Shown: positions 17,672 through 26,797 of the stretch, piece after piece
Position numbering within the stretch: position 1 is the stretch's first letter
Layout of the letters: the number at the start of each line of letters is the position of its first letter
Assembly: GCA_965658595.1 (NCBI GenBank)
Contig: CBFHSW010000103.1
Coordinates: 1-46,650, forward strand
DNA: 46,650 nt
Origin: UBA1858 sp965658595
Lineage (GTDB): Bacteria > Pseudomonadota > Gammaproteobacteria > UBA4575
Reading direction: 5' to 3'
Program-made: the position numbers and the translations under genes
The notes under the pieces: generated by a model
The model's input: the letters and a program-made list of their open reading frames with translations, nothing else
Databases searched by the model: none
Told to the model about the DNA's origin: nothing

Positions 17672-18934
17672 TTAGGCGCATTCATAGGCGAGCACTTCTG
17701 ATACTGTAAATATAGAGCCGAACACCAACACTCTGTCTTTCTCAGTAGCTACCGTTAATGCCTGCTGATAAGCTTGTTCAACATGCTCAAATTGGGTGAT
17801 AGTGTGTTCATAAGTATGAGCTTCAAGCGCCTGTTTTACATGTGAAATATCCATGCTACGCGCAGAATTGACGACTGATATATACCAATCTGTCACGAAA
17901 GGATGAATTAATTCAGCAATCCCCTCTACATCTTTATCACTGAGCACCGAAAATACTGCAATTGTGCGATGATCATTAGGGTTTGCGGCTAGATTTCTCG
18001 CCAAATTGTTAGCGCTATCATGATTATGCGCCACGTCTAAGATGACTTCACAATGTTTATCTAAACGCTGAAAACGACCATCTAAATCTATCTTCTTTAG
18101 TCCCTCACGAATGGCTGTTTCAGGGATGGAGAAGTCTTCTAAAGAGTACAAACCTTTGATGACACCTGCGGCATTTTGCACTTGAATCACTCCTTCCAAA
18201 TTAGGCATAGGCAAATCTTTCAAATGGTAATCATCACTGATAAAACTCCAGTGCTGATCTGATAATTCAAAGTCAAAGTCCTTGCCAATTTGATAGAGTG
18301 AAGCATTTTTGTCAGTGGCTACTTGCTGAATAGACTGAGGAGCATCACTATCACTACAGATTGCAGGCTTACCCGAACGCATAATGCCCGCTTTTTCAAA
18401 ACCTATCGATTCTCTGTTATCCCCCAGCCATTCTGTGTGATCTAGACCTATGCTCGTTACTAGAGCTAAATCACAATCAATCATATTGGTGGCATCAAGG
18501 CGTCCACCTAAACCCACTTCTAATATGGCCACATCTACTTGATGTTGATGGAAAATATCCAGGGCAGCTAGAGTAGCAAACTCAAAAAAGCTCAAGCTAA
18601 TACCCTCTCTGGCTTGATCAATTCTTGCGAACGAGGCACACAGTTCTTCATCTTGTGCACATTGCAAAGAAATCTTTATTCTTTCGTTATAGCGGAGTAT
18701 GTGAGGCGAAGTATAAGTGCCCACTTTATAACCAGCGCAATCCAATATGCTACTCAGCATGGCAACTGAGGAACCTTTACCATTAGTACCTGCAACGGTA
18801 ATAACTTTAAATGGACAATCTAACAGGCCTAAACGGCGTGCGACTGTTTCGATTCGATCCAGACCTAGTTCGATTTCACGTGCATGCAAAGTTGTTTGCC
18901 ACGCAAGCCAGTCATCAAGAGATTGATAAGACAT
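17672..18934 (-). CDS. folC: Bifunctional folylpolyglutamate/dihydrofolate synthase FolC
   Basis: This protein of about 420 residues is a Mur-ligase-fold enzyme. It has the folate-family P-loop AGTNGKGSS near residue 50, SPHILRYNERI near 78, and the central ATPase motif LEVGLGGRLDATN near 140. It adds glutamate to dihydropteroate and then to tetrahydrofolates. The longest frame opens with TTG at 18946, but the ATG at 18934 (MSYQSLDDWLAW) fits the family better, so I use it; neither start has a good ribosome binding site. It lies between accD (51 nt upstream) and dedD, the conserved accD-folC-dedD-cvpA-purF order. Confidence 0.95.
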   Translation of the reverse strand: MSYQSLDDWLAWQTTLHAREIELGLDRIETVARRLGLLDCPFKVITVAGTNGKGSSVAMLSSILDCAGYKVGTYTSPHILRYNERIKISLQCAQDEELCASFARIDQAREGISLSFFEFATLAALDIFHQHQVDVAILEVGLGGRLDATNMIDCDLALVTSIGLDHTEWLGDNRESIGFEKAGIMRSGKPAICSDSDAPQSIQQVATDKNASLYQIGKDFDFELSDQHWSFISDDYHLKDLPMPNLEGVIQVQNAAGVIKGLYSLEDFSIPETAIREGLKKIDLDGRFQRLDKHCEVILDVAHNHDSANNLARNLAANPNDHRTIAVFSVLSDKDVEGIAELIHPFVTDWYISVVNSARSMDISHVKQALEAHTYEHTITQFEHVEQAYQQALTVATEKDRVLVFGSIFTVSEVLAYECA

Positions 18935-18985
18935 TGAAGTAGTCAAGCAGAGGGTAGTTTAAGATGATTTCAAAAATGGTTTTTA

Positions 18986-19843
18986 TTACGCAACACGATC
19001 TGTCATAAGACTTAGAAGATTATGCAATCTGTCTCGCAAATCTTTACGCTCAATAATCATATCGATAGCACCATGCTCTAATAAAAACTCACTACGCTGA
19101 AAACCTTCAGGCAGAGTTTCACGCACTGTCTGTTCAATCACACGTGGGCCAGCAAAGCCGATTAATGCATTCGGCTCTGCTACTTGCACATCACCTAACA
19201 TAGCGAAACTAGCCGACACTCCACCCATGGTAGGGTCAGTTAATACTGATATATAAGGAATACGCTGATCAGACAGGCGTGTCAGTGCTGCACTAGTTTT
19301 TGCCATTTGCATAAGCGACATCAAAGCCTCTTGCATTCTGGCTCCACCACTCGTGGAAAAACAAATAAAAGGTATGTTCTCACCGAGACTCTTTTTAACG
19401 CCTTCCAAGAAGCGCTCACCAACCACGGATCCCATCGAACCACCCATGAAGCTGAATTCAAATGCAGCAACAACAACAGGCATATCTTTGACGGTTCCTT
19501 TCATCACCACCAAGGCATCTTTCTCACCAGTTGCTTTGGTTGCAGCAGCTAAGCGGTCTTTATATTTCTTAGAGTCTTTAAATTTGAGATAGTCTTTAGG
19601 TTCCAGATCTGACCCAATTTCTTCGCTATGTCCATCATCAAGAAAATAATTAATACGGCTTCTAGCCGTGATCCTAAAATGATGCTCACATTTTGGGCAC
19701 ACTTGGAGGTTACGCTCTAATTCAGCGCCGTAAATTACCGCTCCACATTTTGGGCATTTATCCCATAAACCTTCAGGCACTTTGCGCTTAGACGTACTCT
19801 CTGTACGAATACGCTTGGGCATTAATTTTTCTAGCCAGCTCAT
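18986..19843 (-). CDS. accD: Acetyl-CoA carboxylase carboxyltransferase subunit beta AccD
   Basis: This 285-residue protein starts MSWLEKLMPKRIRT and has the zinc ribbon of bacterial AccD with Cys30, Cys33, Cys49 and Cys52 (CPKCG and CPKCEHH). The crotonase-like carboxyltransferase core follows, with FMGGSMGSVVGE and SGGARMQE near residues 130-165. With AccA it moves the carboxyl group from biotin to acetyl-CoA, giving malonyl-CoA for fatty-acid synthesis. In E. coli the zinc ribbon also binds accA/accD mRNA. The gene follows trpA after 27 nt, which puts a lipid gene in line with the tryptophan genes, as in many Proteobacteria. Confidence 0.98.
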   Translation of the reverse strand: MSWLEKLMPKRIRTESTSKRKVPEGLWDKCPKCGAVIYGAELERNLQVCPKCEHHFRITARSRINYFLDDGHSEEIGSDLEPKDYLKFKDSKKYKDRLAAATKATGEKDALVVMKGTVKDMPVVVAAFEFSFMGGSMGSVVGERFLEGVKKSLGENIPFICFSTSGGARMQEALMSLMQMAKTSAALTRLSDQRIPYISVLTDPTMGGVSASFAMLGDVQVAEPNALIGFAGPRVIEQTVRETLPEGFQRSEFLLEHGAIDMIIERKDLRDRLHNLLSLMTDRVA

Positions 19844-19870
19844 AATTGTTGTCGTGTTTGGATCGAGAAC

Positions 19871-20674
19871 TTAATTATTACCTAATGCGCCCTTGATATC
19901 ACCTAAAAGTGCGCGAATTTTTGTGCCTGCGTGTGAAATATCATTCTGATTATCAGCAATAATATTCACAATAGCACTTCCAACCACTATTGCATCTGAG
20001 CAGTCTGATACTAAAGCCGCTGTTTGAGCATCTTTAATACCAAAACCAACAGCTACTGGAATATCTGTATGACTTCTGATTTCAGCAACTTTATTTGTCA
20101 CACTGTCTGCGTCAATCTTATTAGCACCTGTGATACCTTTAAATGACACATAATAAAGGAATCCTGAAGCAAGTTTAGTAATTGCCTTGATACGTTCTTC
20201 ACCTGTTGTTGGTGCTAACAGATAGATGGTATCAATGTCATTAGATTTATATATTGCTGCGATATCGATACTTTCCTCAGGGGGTAAATCGACTGTAATA
20301 ACTCCATCTATAAAACCGCTTGCGGCCTTTGCAAAAGCATCCACACCGTAGATTTCAATCGGATTTTGATAGCCCATCAATACAACAGGAGTATCAGGGT
20401 CATCGTTTCTAAAGGTTTTCACCATTTCAATAATACTAGCCAATGAAGTATCGTGAGCAAGTGCTCGCTCACATGCTTGTTGTATTACAGGACCGTCAGC
20501 CATCGGGTCTGAAAATGGCACACCTAATTCAATAATGTCAGTGCCTGACTCAACTAGAGAGTGCATCAACTCTACTGTTTTGTCTGGATGTGGATCACCA
20601 GCAGTGATGTAACTCACTAATGCTTTGTGGTTTTGGCTGGCAAGATCGGCAAACACTTGTTTGATACGACTCAT
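19871..20674 (-). CDS. trpA: Tryptophan synthase alpha chain
   Basis: This 267-residue TIM-barrel protein cleaves indole-3-glycerol phosphate to indole and glyceraldehyde 3-phosphate. Catalytic Glu49 and Asp60 are in IELGVPFSDPMADGP (48-62), and the phosphate site is GFGIKD plus VVGSAIV near 220-245. Indole passes through a tunnel to TrpB. The ATG overlaps the trpB stop in an ATGA, so translation is coupled and the two subunits are made in step. Confidence 0.98.
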   Translation of the reverse strand: MSRIKQVFADLASQNHKALVSYITAGDPHPDKTVELMHSLVESGTDIIELGVPFSDPMADGPVIQQACERALAHDTSLASIIEMVKTFRNDDPDTPVVLMGYQNPIEIYGVDAFAKAASGFIDGVITVDLPPEESIDIAAIYKSNDIDTIYLLAPTTGEERIKAITKLASGFLYYVSFKGITGANKIDADSVTNKVAEIRSHTDIPVAVGFGIKDAQTAALVSDCSDAIVVGSAIVNIIADNQNDISHAGTKIRALLGDIKGALGNN

Positions 20675-21897
20675 ATTTCTATTCCTTCAATACGTGCGAT
20701 GGTATTGATATCTTTATCGCCACGTCCTGACATATTAACCACAATGATTTGTTCTTTATCCATAGTCTTGGCAAGCTTCTCAGCATAGGCAGTCGCATGA
20801 CTGCTCTCTAACGCAGGAATAATACCTTCAATGCGTGTCATCAAATGGAAACCATCTAATGCTTCTCTGTCAGTGACTGACACGTAATTTACGCGCCCTT
20901 CATCTTTTAACCATGCATGTTCTGGCCCAACCCCAGGATAATCTAAGCCAGCAGAAACCGAGTGAGTTTCAATGATTTGACCGCTGTCACTCTCCATTAG
21001 GTAAGTTCGGTTGCCATGCAATACACCCGGTGACCCCGCACTTAACGGCGCTGAATGGCGTCCAGTTTCGACACCATCACCACCCGCTTCAACACCATAG
21101 ATTTTGACATCAGTGTCAGGTAAAAATGGATGGAATAGACCAATGGCATTGGACCCCCCTCCAACACAAGCGACTAATGCATCCGGTAATCTACCTATTT
21201 GTTCTAAGCTTTGTTGTCTCGCTTCACGTCCTATTACAGTTTGGAAATCACGCACTAGTAGTGGATATGGATGCGGCCCTGCTACCGTACCGATAATATA
21301 AAAAGTATCGTCCACATTGGTCACCCAATCACGCAATGCCTCATTGAGGGCATCTTTAAGTGTTCTGGATCCTGATGTCACTGGTACAACAGTGGCACCC
21401 AGTAGTTTCATTCGATAAACATTGGGTGCTTGACGCTGGATATCTTCTGCACCCATGTAAACCACACATTCCAAGCCAAGTCGGGCTGCAATAGTGGCAC
21501 TGGCTACACCATGTTGACCCGCGCCTGTTTCAGCAATAATGCGGGTTTTACCCATACGTTTAGCTAACAAAGCCTGACCAATGGTGTTATTAATTTTATG
21601 AGCACCGGTATGGTTAAGATCTTCACGCTTGAGATAAATTTGGGCTCCACCCCACAGTTCACTCAATCGCTTTGCGTGATAAAGAGGACTAGGTCGGCCA
21701 ACATAATTAGCCAAGTCATCATGAAATTCACGCTGAAATTCAGCATCATGTTTGCAAGCATCATAGGCCTCCTCAAGATCCTTGAGGGGCGTCATCAATG
21801 TCTCGGCGACAAAGCGACCACCGTAAACACCAAAGTGGCCTTTTTCATCTGGCACCACACCAAGTGTTTCTTCTACATGTTTTTGTTTAGCACTCAT
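20671..21897 (-). CDS. trpB: Tryptophan synthase beta chain
   Basis: This 408-residue PLP enzyme joins indole and serine. The PLP lysine is in HTGAHKINN (Lys101 from the chosen start), with the glycine-rich phosphate site CVGGGSNAIG near 235. The longest frame opens with TTG two codons earlier (21903), but ATG AGT GCT at 21897 is the natural start. It overlaps the 3' end of trpF by 11 nt, and its own stop overlaps trpA by 4 nt. The sequence is the classical TrpB1 type that pairs with TrpA, not the stand-alone TrpB2 type. Confidence 0.98.
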   Translation of the reverse strand: MSAKQKHVEETLGVVPDEKGHFGVYGGRFVAETLMTPLKDLEEAYDACKHDAEFQREFHDDLANYVGRPSPLYHAKRLSELWGGAQIYLKREDLNHTGAHKINNTIGQALLAKRMGKTRIIAETGAGQHGVASATIAARLGLECVVYMGAEDIQRQAPNVYRMKLLGATVVPVTSGSRTLKDALNEALRDWVTNVDDTFYIIGTVAGPHPYPLLVRDFQTVIGREARQQSLEQIGRLPDALVACVGGGSNAIGLFHPFLPDTDVKIYGVEAGGDGVETGRHSAPLSAGSPGVLHGNRTYLMESDSGQIIETHSVSAGLDYPGVGPEHAWLKDEGRVNYVSVTDREALDGFHLMTRIEGIIPALESSHATAYAEKLAKTMDKEQIIVVNMSGRGDKDINTIARIEGIEI

Positions 21898-22507
21898 CTG
21901 CAACTCGCACTGAATTAATAAAATTTTTCATTTTCTCACTATCCTTAATGCCTTTAGCCGATTCGATTCCACTGCTTACGTCGACCGCATAGGGTTGTAT
22001 ACTCTGTATCGCTAGTGTCACATTATCCGGACTCAAGCCACCTGCAACTATCACTGGTTTATTGATATTTTTGGGTATATTACCCCAATCGAAGGCTTTT
22101 CCAGAACCACCGGGTTGTCCCAGTTCATTACTATCAAGCAAATACGCCTGAGCACTGGAATACTCAGGTATCTCATCGGGTGTTTTTCCACCCATAGCTA
22201 TGCTTTTTAGATAGGGCTTATTGAAGGAAACACAATAATCTTCTGGTTCTTCACCATGGAATTGTAGTATGTCTAGCTCAACATGCTTTAGAACATTTGT
22301 GATTGTACTCGCATCTTGATTCATGAATAACCCTACTCGAGTAATAAATGGCGAGCATACACGACTCAGGCCCTGTGCCTGTTGTACATCAACTGCACGC
22401 GGACTATCAGGATGAAATACTAACCCAATAGCATGCACGCCCATTTGAGCTGCCTCCAGCACGTCTTGTTGACGAGTTAGCCCACAAAACTTAATGCGTG
22501 TCGTCAT
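21887..22507 (-). CDS. trpF: Phosphoribosylanthranilate isomerase
   Basis: This 206-residue single-domain TrpF converts phosphoribosylanthranilate to the carboxyphenylamino-deoxyribulose phosphate. The general base Cys8 is in the start RIKFCGLT, and the acid Asp is in the YAVDVSSGIE string near 170-180. TrpF is not fused to TrpC as it is in E. coli, and no trpC is present in this window. It overlaps truA by 17 nt upstream and trpB by 11 nt downstream, so it is embedded in a coupled truA-trpF-trpB-trpA run. Confidence 0.97.
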   Translation of the reverse strand: MTTRIKFCGLTRQQDVLEAAQMGVHAIGLVFHPDSPRAVDVQQAQGLSRVCSPFITRVGLFMNQDASTITNVLKHVELDILQFHGEEPEDYCVSFNKPYLKSIAMGGKTPDEIPEYSSAQAYLLDSNELGQPGGSGKAFDWGNIPKNINKPVIVAGGLSPDNVTLAIQSIQPYAVDVSSGIESAKGIKDSEKMKNFINSVRVADEC

Positions 22508-23276
22508 CTTCTAGTACTCCAAATCGATTGATTGCATATTTTTCATCATAATCCACTGCCATAAAATATAGCCCCTGCGCCGGCGCTGTAACACCCGCAA
22601 GCGCCCTATCCTTCGCCTCTAATACCTCTAAAGCCCAATCTTCGTCATGCTCACGGCGACCAATACTCATCAACACACCCGCTAAATTACGCACCATATG
22701 ATGCAAAAATCCATTAGCTTTCACATCGATGGTGAGCATGCTTCCCTCACGCGCAACAGTAAGATGATGAATATACCTCACCGGACTGTGAGCCTGACAG
22801 GCCAAAGCACGAAAGCTAGTAAAATCATGTTCTCCAACCAAATACTCTGCGCCATCAGACATCCGCTTCTCATCTAAAGGCACACGTTCCCATGTAGCGC
22901 GTTGTGCTAGTAATGCGGATCGTACCGGTTCATTATTAATCATATAACGATATGTACGAGCATGCGCAGAAAAACGCGCATGGAAATTCTCATCCACAGG
23001 AATAATATTCTTAATTACAATAGTTGCAGGCAAGTTAGAGTTGATACCTAATATCCACGACCTTTTACTTCGTAGTACATTAGTTTCAAAATGCACCACT
23101 TGAGCGAGCGCATGAACTCCGGCATCAGTGCGTCCCGCACAGGCAATACCAATTTCGTGGTTAGCTACTTTGCTAATGGCATGCTCTACACACTCTTGCA
23201 CGGTAGACGCATGGGATTGCCGCTGCCAACCTGAGAATGATGAGCCATCATACTCGATTACTAATGCATACTTCAT
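22491..23276 (-). CDS. truA: tRNA pseudouridine(38-40) synthase TruA
   Basis: This 261-residue protein opens MKYALVIEYDGSSFSGWQRQ and has the catalytic Asp51 in CAGRTDAGVHA. It makes pseudouridine at positions 38, 39 and 40 in the anticodon arm of many tRNAs. The C-terminal part has the family string FLHHMVRNLAG near 195. It lies between fimV and trpF, an order shared with Pseudomonas. The 192 nt upstream (23277-23468) have no gene; a TAAAAT in that gap could be a -10 box, but no matching -35 is clear. The tail overlaps trpF by 17 nt. Confidence 0.97.
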   Translation of the reverse strand: MKYALVIEYDGSSFSGWQRQSHASTVQECVEHAISKVANHEIGIACAGRTDAGVHALAQVVHFETNVLRSKRSWILGINSNLPATIVIKNIIPVDENFHARFSAHARTYRYMINNEPVRSALLAQRATWERVPLDEKRMSDGAEYLVGEHDFTSFRALACQAHSPVRYIHHLTVAREGSMLTIDVKANGFLHHMVRNLAGVLMSIGRREHDEDWALEVLEAKDRALAGVTAPAQGLYFMAVDYDEKYAINRFGVLEDDDTH

Positions 23277-23468
23277 ATCTAAACGTATCCTAACTTTCGC
23301 GCCCTATGGTTATGATTATTTTAACGCAACTATACTTACCCTGCTGACTTATGCTTGAAGCAAGAATTAGGTTATCGATATTAAACTATAGACTGTAAAG
23401 TGGAGAATCTTCGATATGAACAAATCAACGACTGGTCTGTGATTGCGAATATCTTTTGTCAGAGATTC

Positions 23469-25619
23469 TTATGAGCTGGCCAGCTGAACTAATAATTGAT
23501 AAGCCTGATGACGCTGAGCCTCATCACCTCGATTGATGACATCATTTAGAGCCTGCTGGGCTTGCTCAACATCCCCCATTGCGACATAGGCTTTAGCTAA
23601 ATCTAGTTGAGTAGCACAGTCTTCAATTTCAAAGTCCTCATCTTGATCAAAATCACCATGGGAAGTATTTTGTGATTTGTTTTCAACCTTGAATTTTCTG
23701 CTATTTTTAGAATTATTGTTCACGCCTTGCATGAATGCAATCTCATCGTCTGAAGCGGTATTTACTGAACTTTGTTTTTGCTTATCTGAGCGGGAGCCTG
23801 ATTCAATTTCTTCCGCATAATCCATAGTAGAATTTATTCCTGCATCAAGTTTAATAATGTCAGGATTTGAGTGAAAGGTCGGATGCAGGGGCGCAACACG
23901 ATATGCGAATCCTTGTAACTTTTTCCACTCAAGACTATCTGCAGGCAAAAGCTGTAATAATTCTTCTGCCAGCGAAACAAAGTCCCCTTGCTGATCATTC
24001 AAGCAATATGCCTCTGCTAAAACAAACTTGATACTAGTATTATCAGGGTAAGACCTCAGCATAGCTTGCAAACATGCAATTGCTTTTGCGTGTTGGCCAT
24101 AGGCGAGATAAATTTCTGCCGTATTGAGTACCTCATTGAATTCTAGCTGCGCCAAACCGTCTTCAGAAATACCGGATTCAGCGTCATTCTGACGTCGTGA
24201 AGCAATCTGTGCCATTACCAAATCACGAGCAGTTAATGTACTGTTAGCTGTGGTGAGGACTTGTTGTTCTTGTTGCTGCGAATCAGTGGTTGTGGACTGC
24301 GTGGTTTCAGGTGAAACTTCTTGTACGGTATCACCATCAAATTTTCGAATATTTATATCTGCAACCTTACTGCTCTCTTGGGTCATAGTTTGGTTAGAAA
24401 TATTATGTGTGATCTGAGCGAGAGCTTGGTCTCGACCTGTCATTTCAACTAATGGAAGCGTATCGATTTCATATACTTGTTGTTGGTTCAATGGTACATC
24501 TTGTGAACCCTCTAAAAACTTATTACTGCGTCGATCGCGACCTATAATACTGCCTAGTAAAATCACTCCAACGATAATAAAAAATAATACTAACTCTTGC
24601 TTATAGTGGGTGATAATTAAATCATAATAATATTCAGTTTGATCAAACATTGTGGCCAACTTATCGTAAGTTGTTACTTGATCATAGTAATGCTTGATTT
24701 GATCTTTGATCATACTCAACATTGCATTAGCAGACGCTTGCTCAAGATGCCCATTCAATCGATCTACAATCACCATCAACTTCTCTTTGTACACGCTCAT
24801 TTCAAACGCGTCTTGCTGATTGCTGGAGTAGACTTTACTCATATCAACATCAGTAATATCAACATTCAATGCTTCATTATTACTAACCTCGGGTAAATTT
24901 TCCCAATCAGGGAGTGCATCGACTTGCGCGTGCTGAGAGTCTCGCCCATCAGTCGGTGGTGACTGCAAATGCAGCTCATGGACTGAATCAACTTTTTCAT
25001 TACTATCATGCTCTTCTTTGTTAGCTTGTTCGGTGGCTTGCGCATCTATCTCACCGACATCACTCGAAGCCTCTGATTTTTCAGGCACTGAATTTCTATT
25101 ACCCGACTCAGCATGTTGTCGTTGAATTTCTAATTGAGCCTCACGTGGAGAAAGCGTGAACTGAGGTTTCTTTGGGAACAAAAGTACGGTTTTTGCTTTT
25201 AAACTATTAATATTATTCTGTTCGAAAGACCTAGGATTGTTTTCCAACAAAATCAACATCACCTGATTAACATTGATACCTTTAGCGCTAGCTATATGAT
25301 TTGCGATCTTCCACAAACTCAGGTCTTTGTTAACTCTTATGTATATAGATTGTTGATCATACTTAATTTCACCTTGATCAGACATTCCCATGTCACTAGA
25401 CGCCATGGAGTCAGTAGGCGTTATGTCTGGCGATAGTTTTGAGGGTGTTTGTACAGACGCTTGTGACAACGGCTGGGCATCATCAAGAGTAGCATGCGGA
25501 TGATTATCAGCATGAACATGTGTCAGTGCTATCACGCTGACAAAAGTGATCAAAGCACAACGACTCATTATGATTTTTTTATTAGCAAAACTGCCGAATA
25601 TATTGCGCCACCCGATCAT
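23469..25619 (-). CDS. fimV: FimV-like inner-membrane protein
   Basis: This protein of about 716 residues has a signal sequence (hydrophobic CALITFVSVIALT, likely cleavage after HVHA near residue 37). A FimV core or LysM-like domain follows at about 85-150 (LSLWKIANHIA, QVMLILLENNP, INSLKAKTVLLFP), then a long acidic, low-complexity stretch. One membrane segment lies at about 341-358 (LVLFFIIVGVILLGSIIG). The cytoplasmic part ends in the TPR-like FimV C-terminal domain (LDLAKAYVAMGDVEQAQQAL). In Pseudomonas FimV is a polar organiser for type IV pili and cAMP signalling. The start is ATG at 25619, six nt after AGGAG; the longer frame from GTG at 25649 runs back to the edge of the asd terminator. 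The usual large N-terminal beta-domain of FimV is missing. No pilus genes are nearby. Confidence 0.85.
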   Translation of the reverse strand: MIGWRNIFGSFANKKIIMSRCALITFVSVIALTHVHADNHPHATLDDAQPLSQASVQTPSKLSPDITPTDSMASSDMGMSDQGEIKYDQQSIYIRVNKDLSLWKIANHIASAKGINVNQVMLILLENNPRSFEQNNINSLKAKTVLLFPKKPQFTLSPREAQLEIQRQHAESGNRNSVPEKSEASSDVGEIDAQATEQANKEEHDSNEKVDSVHELHLQSPPTDGRDSQHAQVDALPDWENLPEVSNNEALNVDITDVDMSKVYSSNQQDAFEMSVYKEKLMVIVDRLNGHLEQASANAMLSMIKDQIKHYYDQVTTYDKLATMFDQTEYYYDLIITHYKQELVLFFIIVGVILLGSIIGRDRRSNKFLEGSQDVPLNQQQVYEIDTLPLVEMTGRDQALAQITHNISNQTMTQESSKVADINIRKFDGDTVQEVSPETTQSTTTDSQQQEQQVLTTANSTLTARDLVMAQIASRRQNDAESGISEDGLAQLEFNEVLNTAEIYLAYGQHAKAIACLQAMLRSYPDNTSIKFVLAEAYCLNDQQGDFVSLAEELLQLLPADSLEWKKLQGFAYRVAPLHPTFHSNPDIIKLDAGINSTMDYAEEIESGSRSDKQKQSSVNTASDDEIAFMQGVNNNSKNSRKFKVENKSQNTSHGDFDQDEDFEIEDCATQLDLAKAYVAMGDVEQAQQALNDVINRGDEAQRHQAYQLLVQLASS

Positions 25620-25649
25620 TAGCATCTCCTGTAGATAAGGGTCTGACAC

Positions 25650-25682
25650 AAAAAAGCATGCCCTGCCAAATACAGCATGGCT
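25650..25682 (-). terminator. Rho-independent terminator between asd and fimV
   Basis: On the minus strand AGC-C-ATGCT pairs with GGCATGCT (8 bp with one bulged C), followed directly by a run of six T (25655-25650). It lies 30 nt after the asd stop and ends just before the fimV leader. It should separate the aroC/leuCDB/asd unit from fimV. Confidence 0.6.
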
Positions 25683-25712
25683 ATATCCGCAGTGTTATCT
25701 CGACATGAAATT

Positions 25713-26735
25713 TTATATGTGTTTATCAATTAAGCACTCAGCTATTTGAATGCTATTTAAAGCAGCTCCTTTGCGCAAGTTGTCACTCACCACCCACATA
25801 TTCAGGCCTCGTGGATGTGAAATATCATTCCTGATACGCCCAACATATACTGGATCATTACCGTCTGCCTCAGTTGCAGCAGTTGGATAACCACCATCAC
25901 CTTGATCATCCATCACCACTATGCCAGGTGACTGTGAAAGTAATTGCCGAGCATCTTGGGCAGTTAATGCTTGTTTCATTTCTAGATGTACTGCCTCTGA
26001 GTGACCATAAATAACAGGGATACGCACAGCCGTTGGATTCACTTTGATAGTGTCATCTCCCATAATTTTACAAGTTTCCCACACCATCTTCATTTCTTCT
26101 TTAGTGTAGCCATTATCCATAAACACATCGATATGTGGCAACGCATTAAACGCTATTTGTTTCGGATAGACCTCACACTGCACTGGCTGTCCCGCTAAGA
26201 TAGCTTGTGTTTGCTCTAAAGTTTCATCAATTGCCTCTTTGCCAGTGCCAGATACTGCTTGATAAGTCGCCACGTTGATTCGAGTAATGCCTACTGCATC
26301 ATGTATTGGCTTAAGTGCAACCACCATTTGTATGGTCGAACAATTTGGATTAGCGATAATCCCTGTTTCTTTATAATCCCCTATCGCTTCTGGATTAACC
26401 TCAGGAACTACTAAGGGAATATTATCTTCGTAACGAAAACGTGAAGTATTATCAATCACCACACAACCACTAGCTGCCGCTTTAGGTGCATACTCATCAG
26501 ACACTGAGGCACCTGCCGAGAACAACCCTATTTGTACTTTTGAAAAATCAAACTCTGCTAAGTCTTGCACTTCGATTTTCTGGTCACCAAAAGCCACTTT
26601 TTTTCCAGCTGAACGAGCACTGGCGAGTGCATAAACATGACCCACAGGGAATTGACGTTGCGCCAGCATAGCCAGCATAACCTCACCAACAGCACCTGTG
26701 GCACCGACCACTGCGACATCATATTTCTTAGCCAT
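25713..26735 (-). CDS. asd: Aspartate-semialdehyde dehydrogenase
   Basis: This 340-residue enzyme reduces aspartyl phosphate to aspartate semialdehyde for lysine, diaminopimelate, threonine and methionine. The N-terminal NADP fold shows VVGATGAVGEVM at 9-20. The active-site Cys132 is in NPNCST and the catalytic His is in the RIPVIYGHSEAVH string near 245. Its length fits the type found in Pseudomonas and Gram-positives (about 340), shorter than the E. coli enzyme (367). It follows leuB after 62 nt, which matches the leuB-asd-fimV order in Pseudomonas. Confidence 0.97.
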   Translation of the reverse strand: MAKKYDVAVVGATGAVGEVMLAMLAQRQFPVGHVYALASARSAGKKVAFGDQKIEVQDLAEFDFSKVQIGLFSAGASVSDEYAPKAAASGCVVIDNTSRFRYEDNIPLVVPEVNPEAIGDYKETGIIANPNCSTIQMVVALKPIHDAVGITRINVATYQAVSGTGKEAIDETLEQTQAILAGQPVQCEVYPKQIAFNALPHIDVFMDNGYTKEEMKMVWETCKIMGDDTIKVNPTAVRIPVIYGHSEAVHLEMKQALTAQDARQLLSQSPGIVVMDDQGDGGYPTAATEADGNDPVYVGRIRNDISHPRGLNMWVVSDNLRKGAALNSIQIAECLIDKHI

Positions 26736-26797
26736 TAATTTTCCTTATATTCTCTAACTTAAAACTTTTACTAGATATGCATAGTGAGCAAGCGAAA

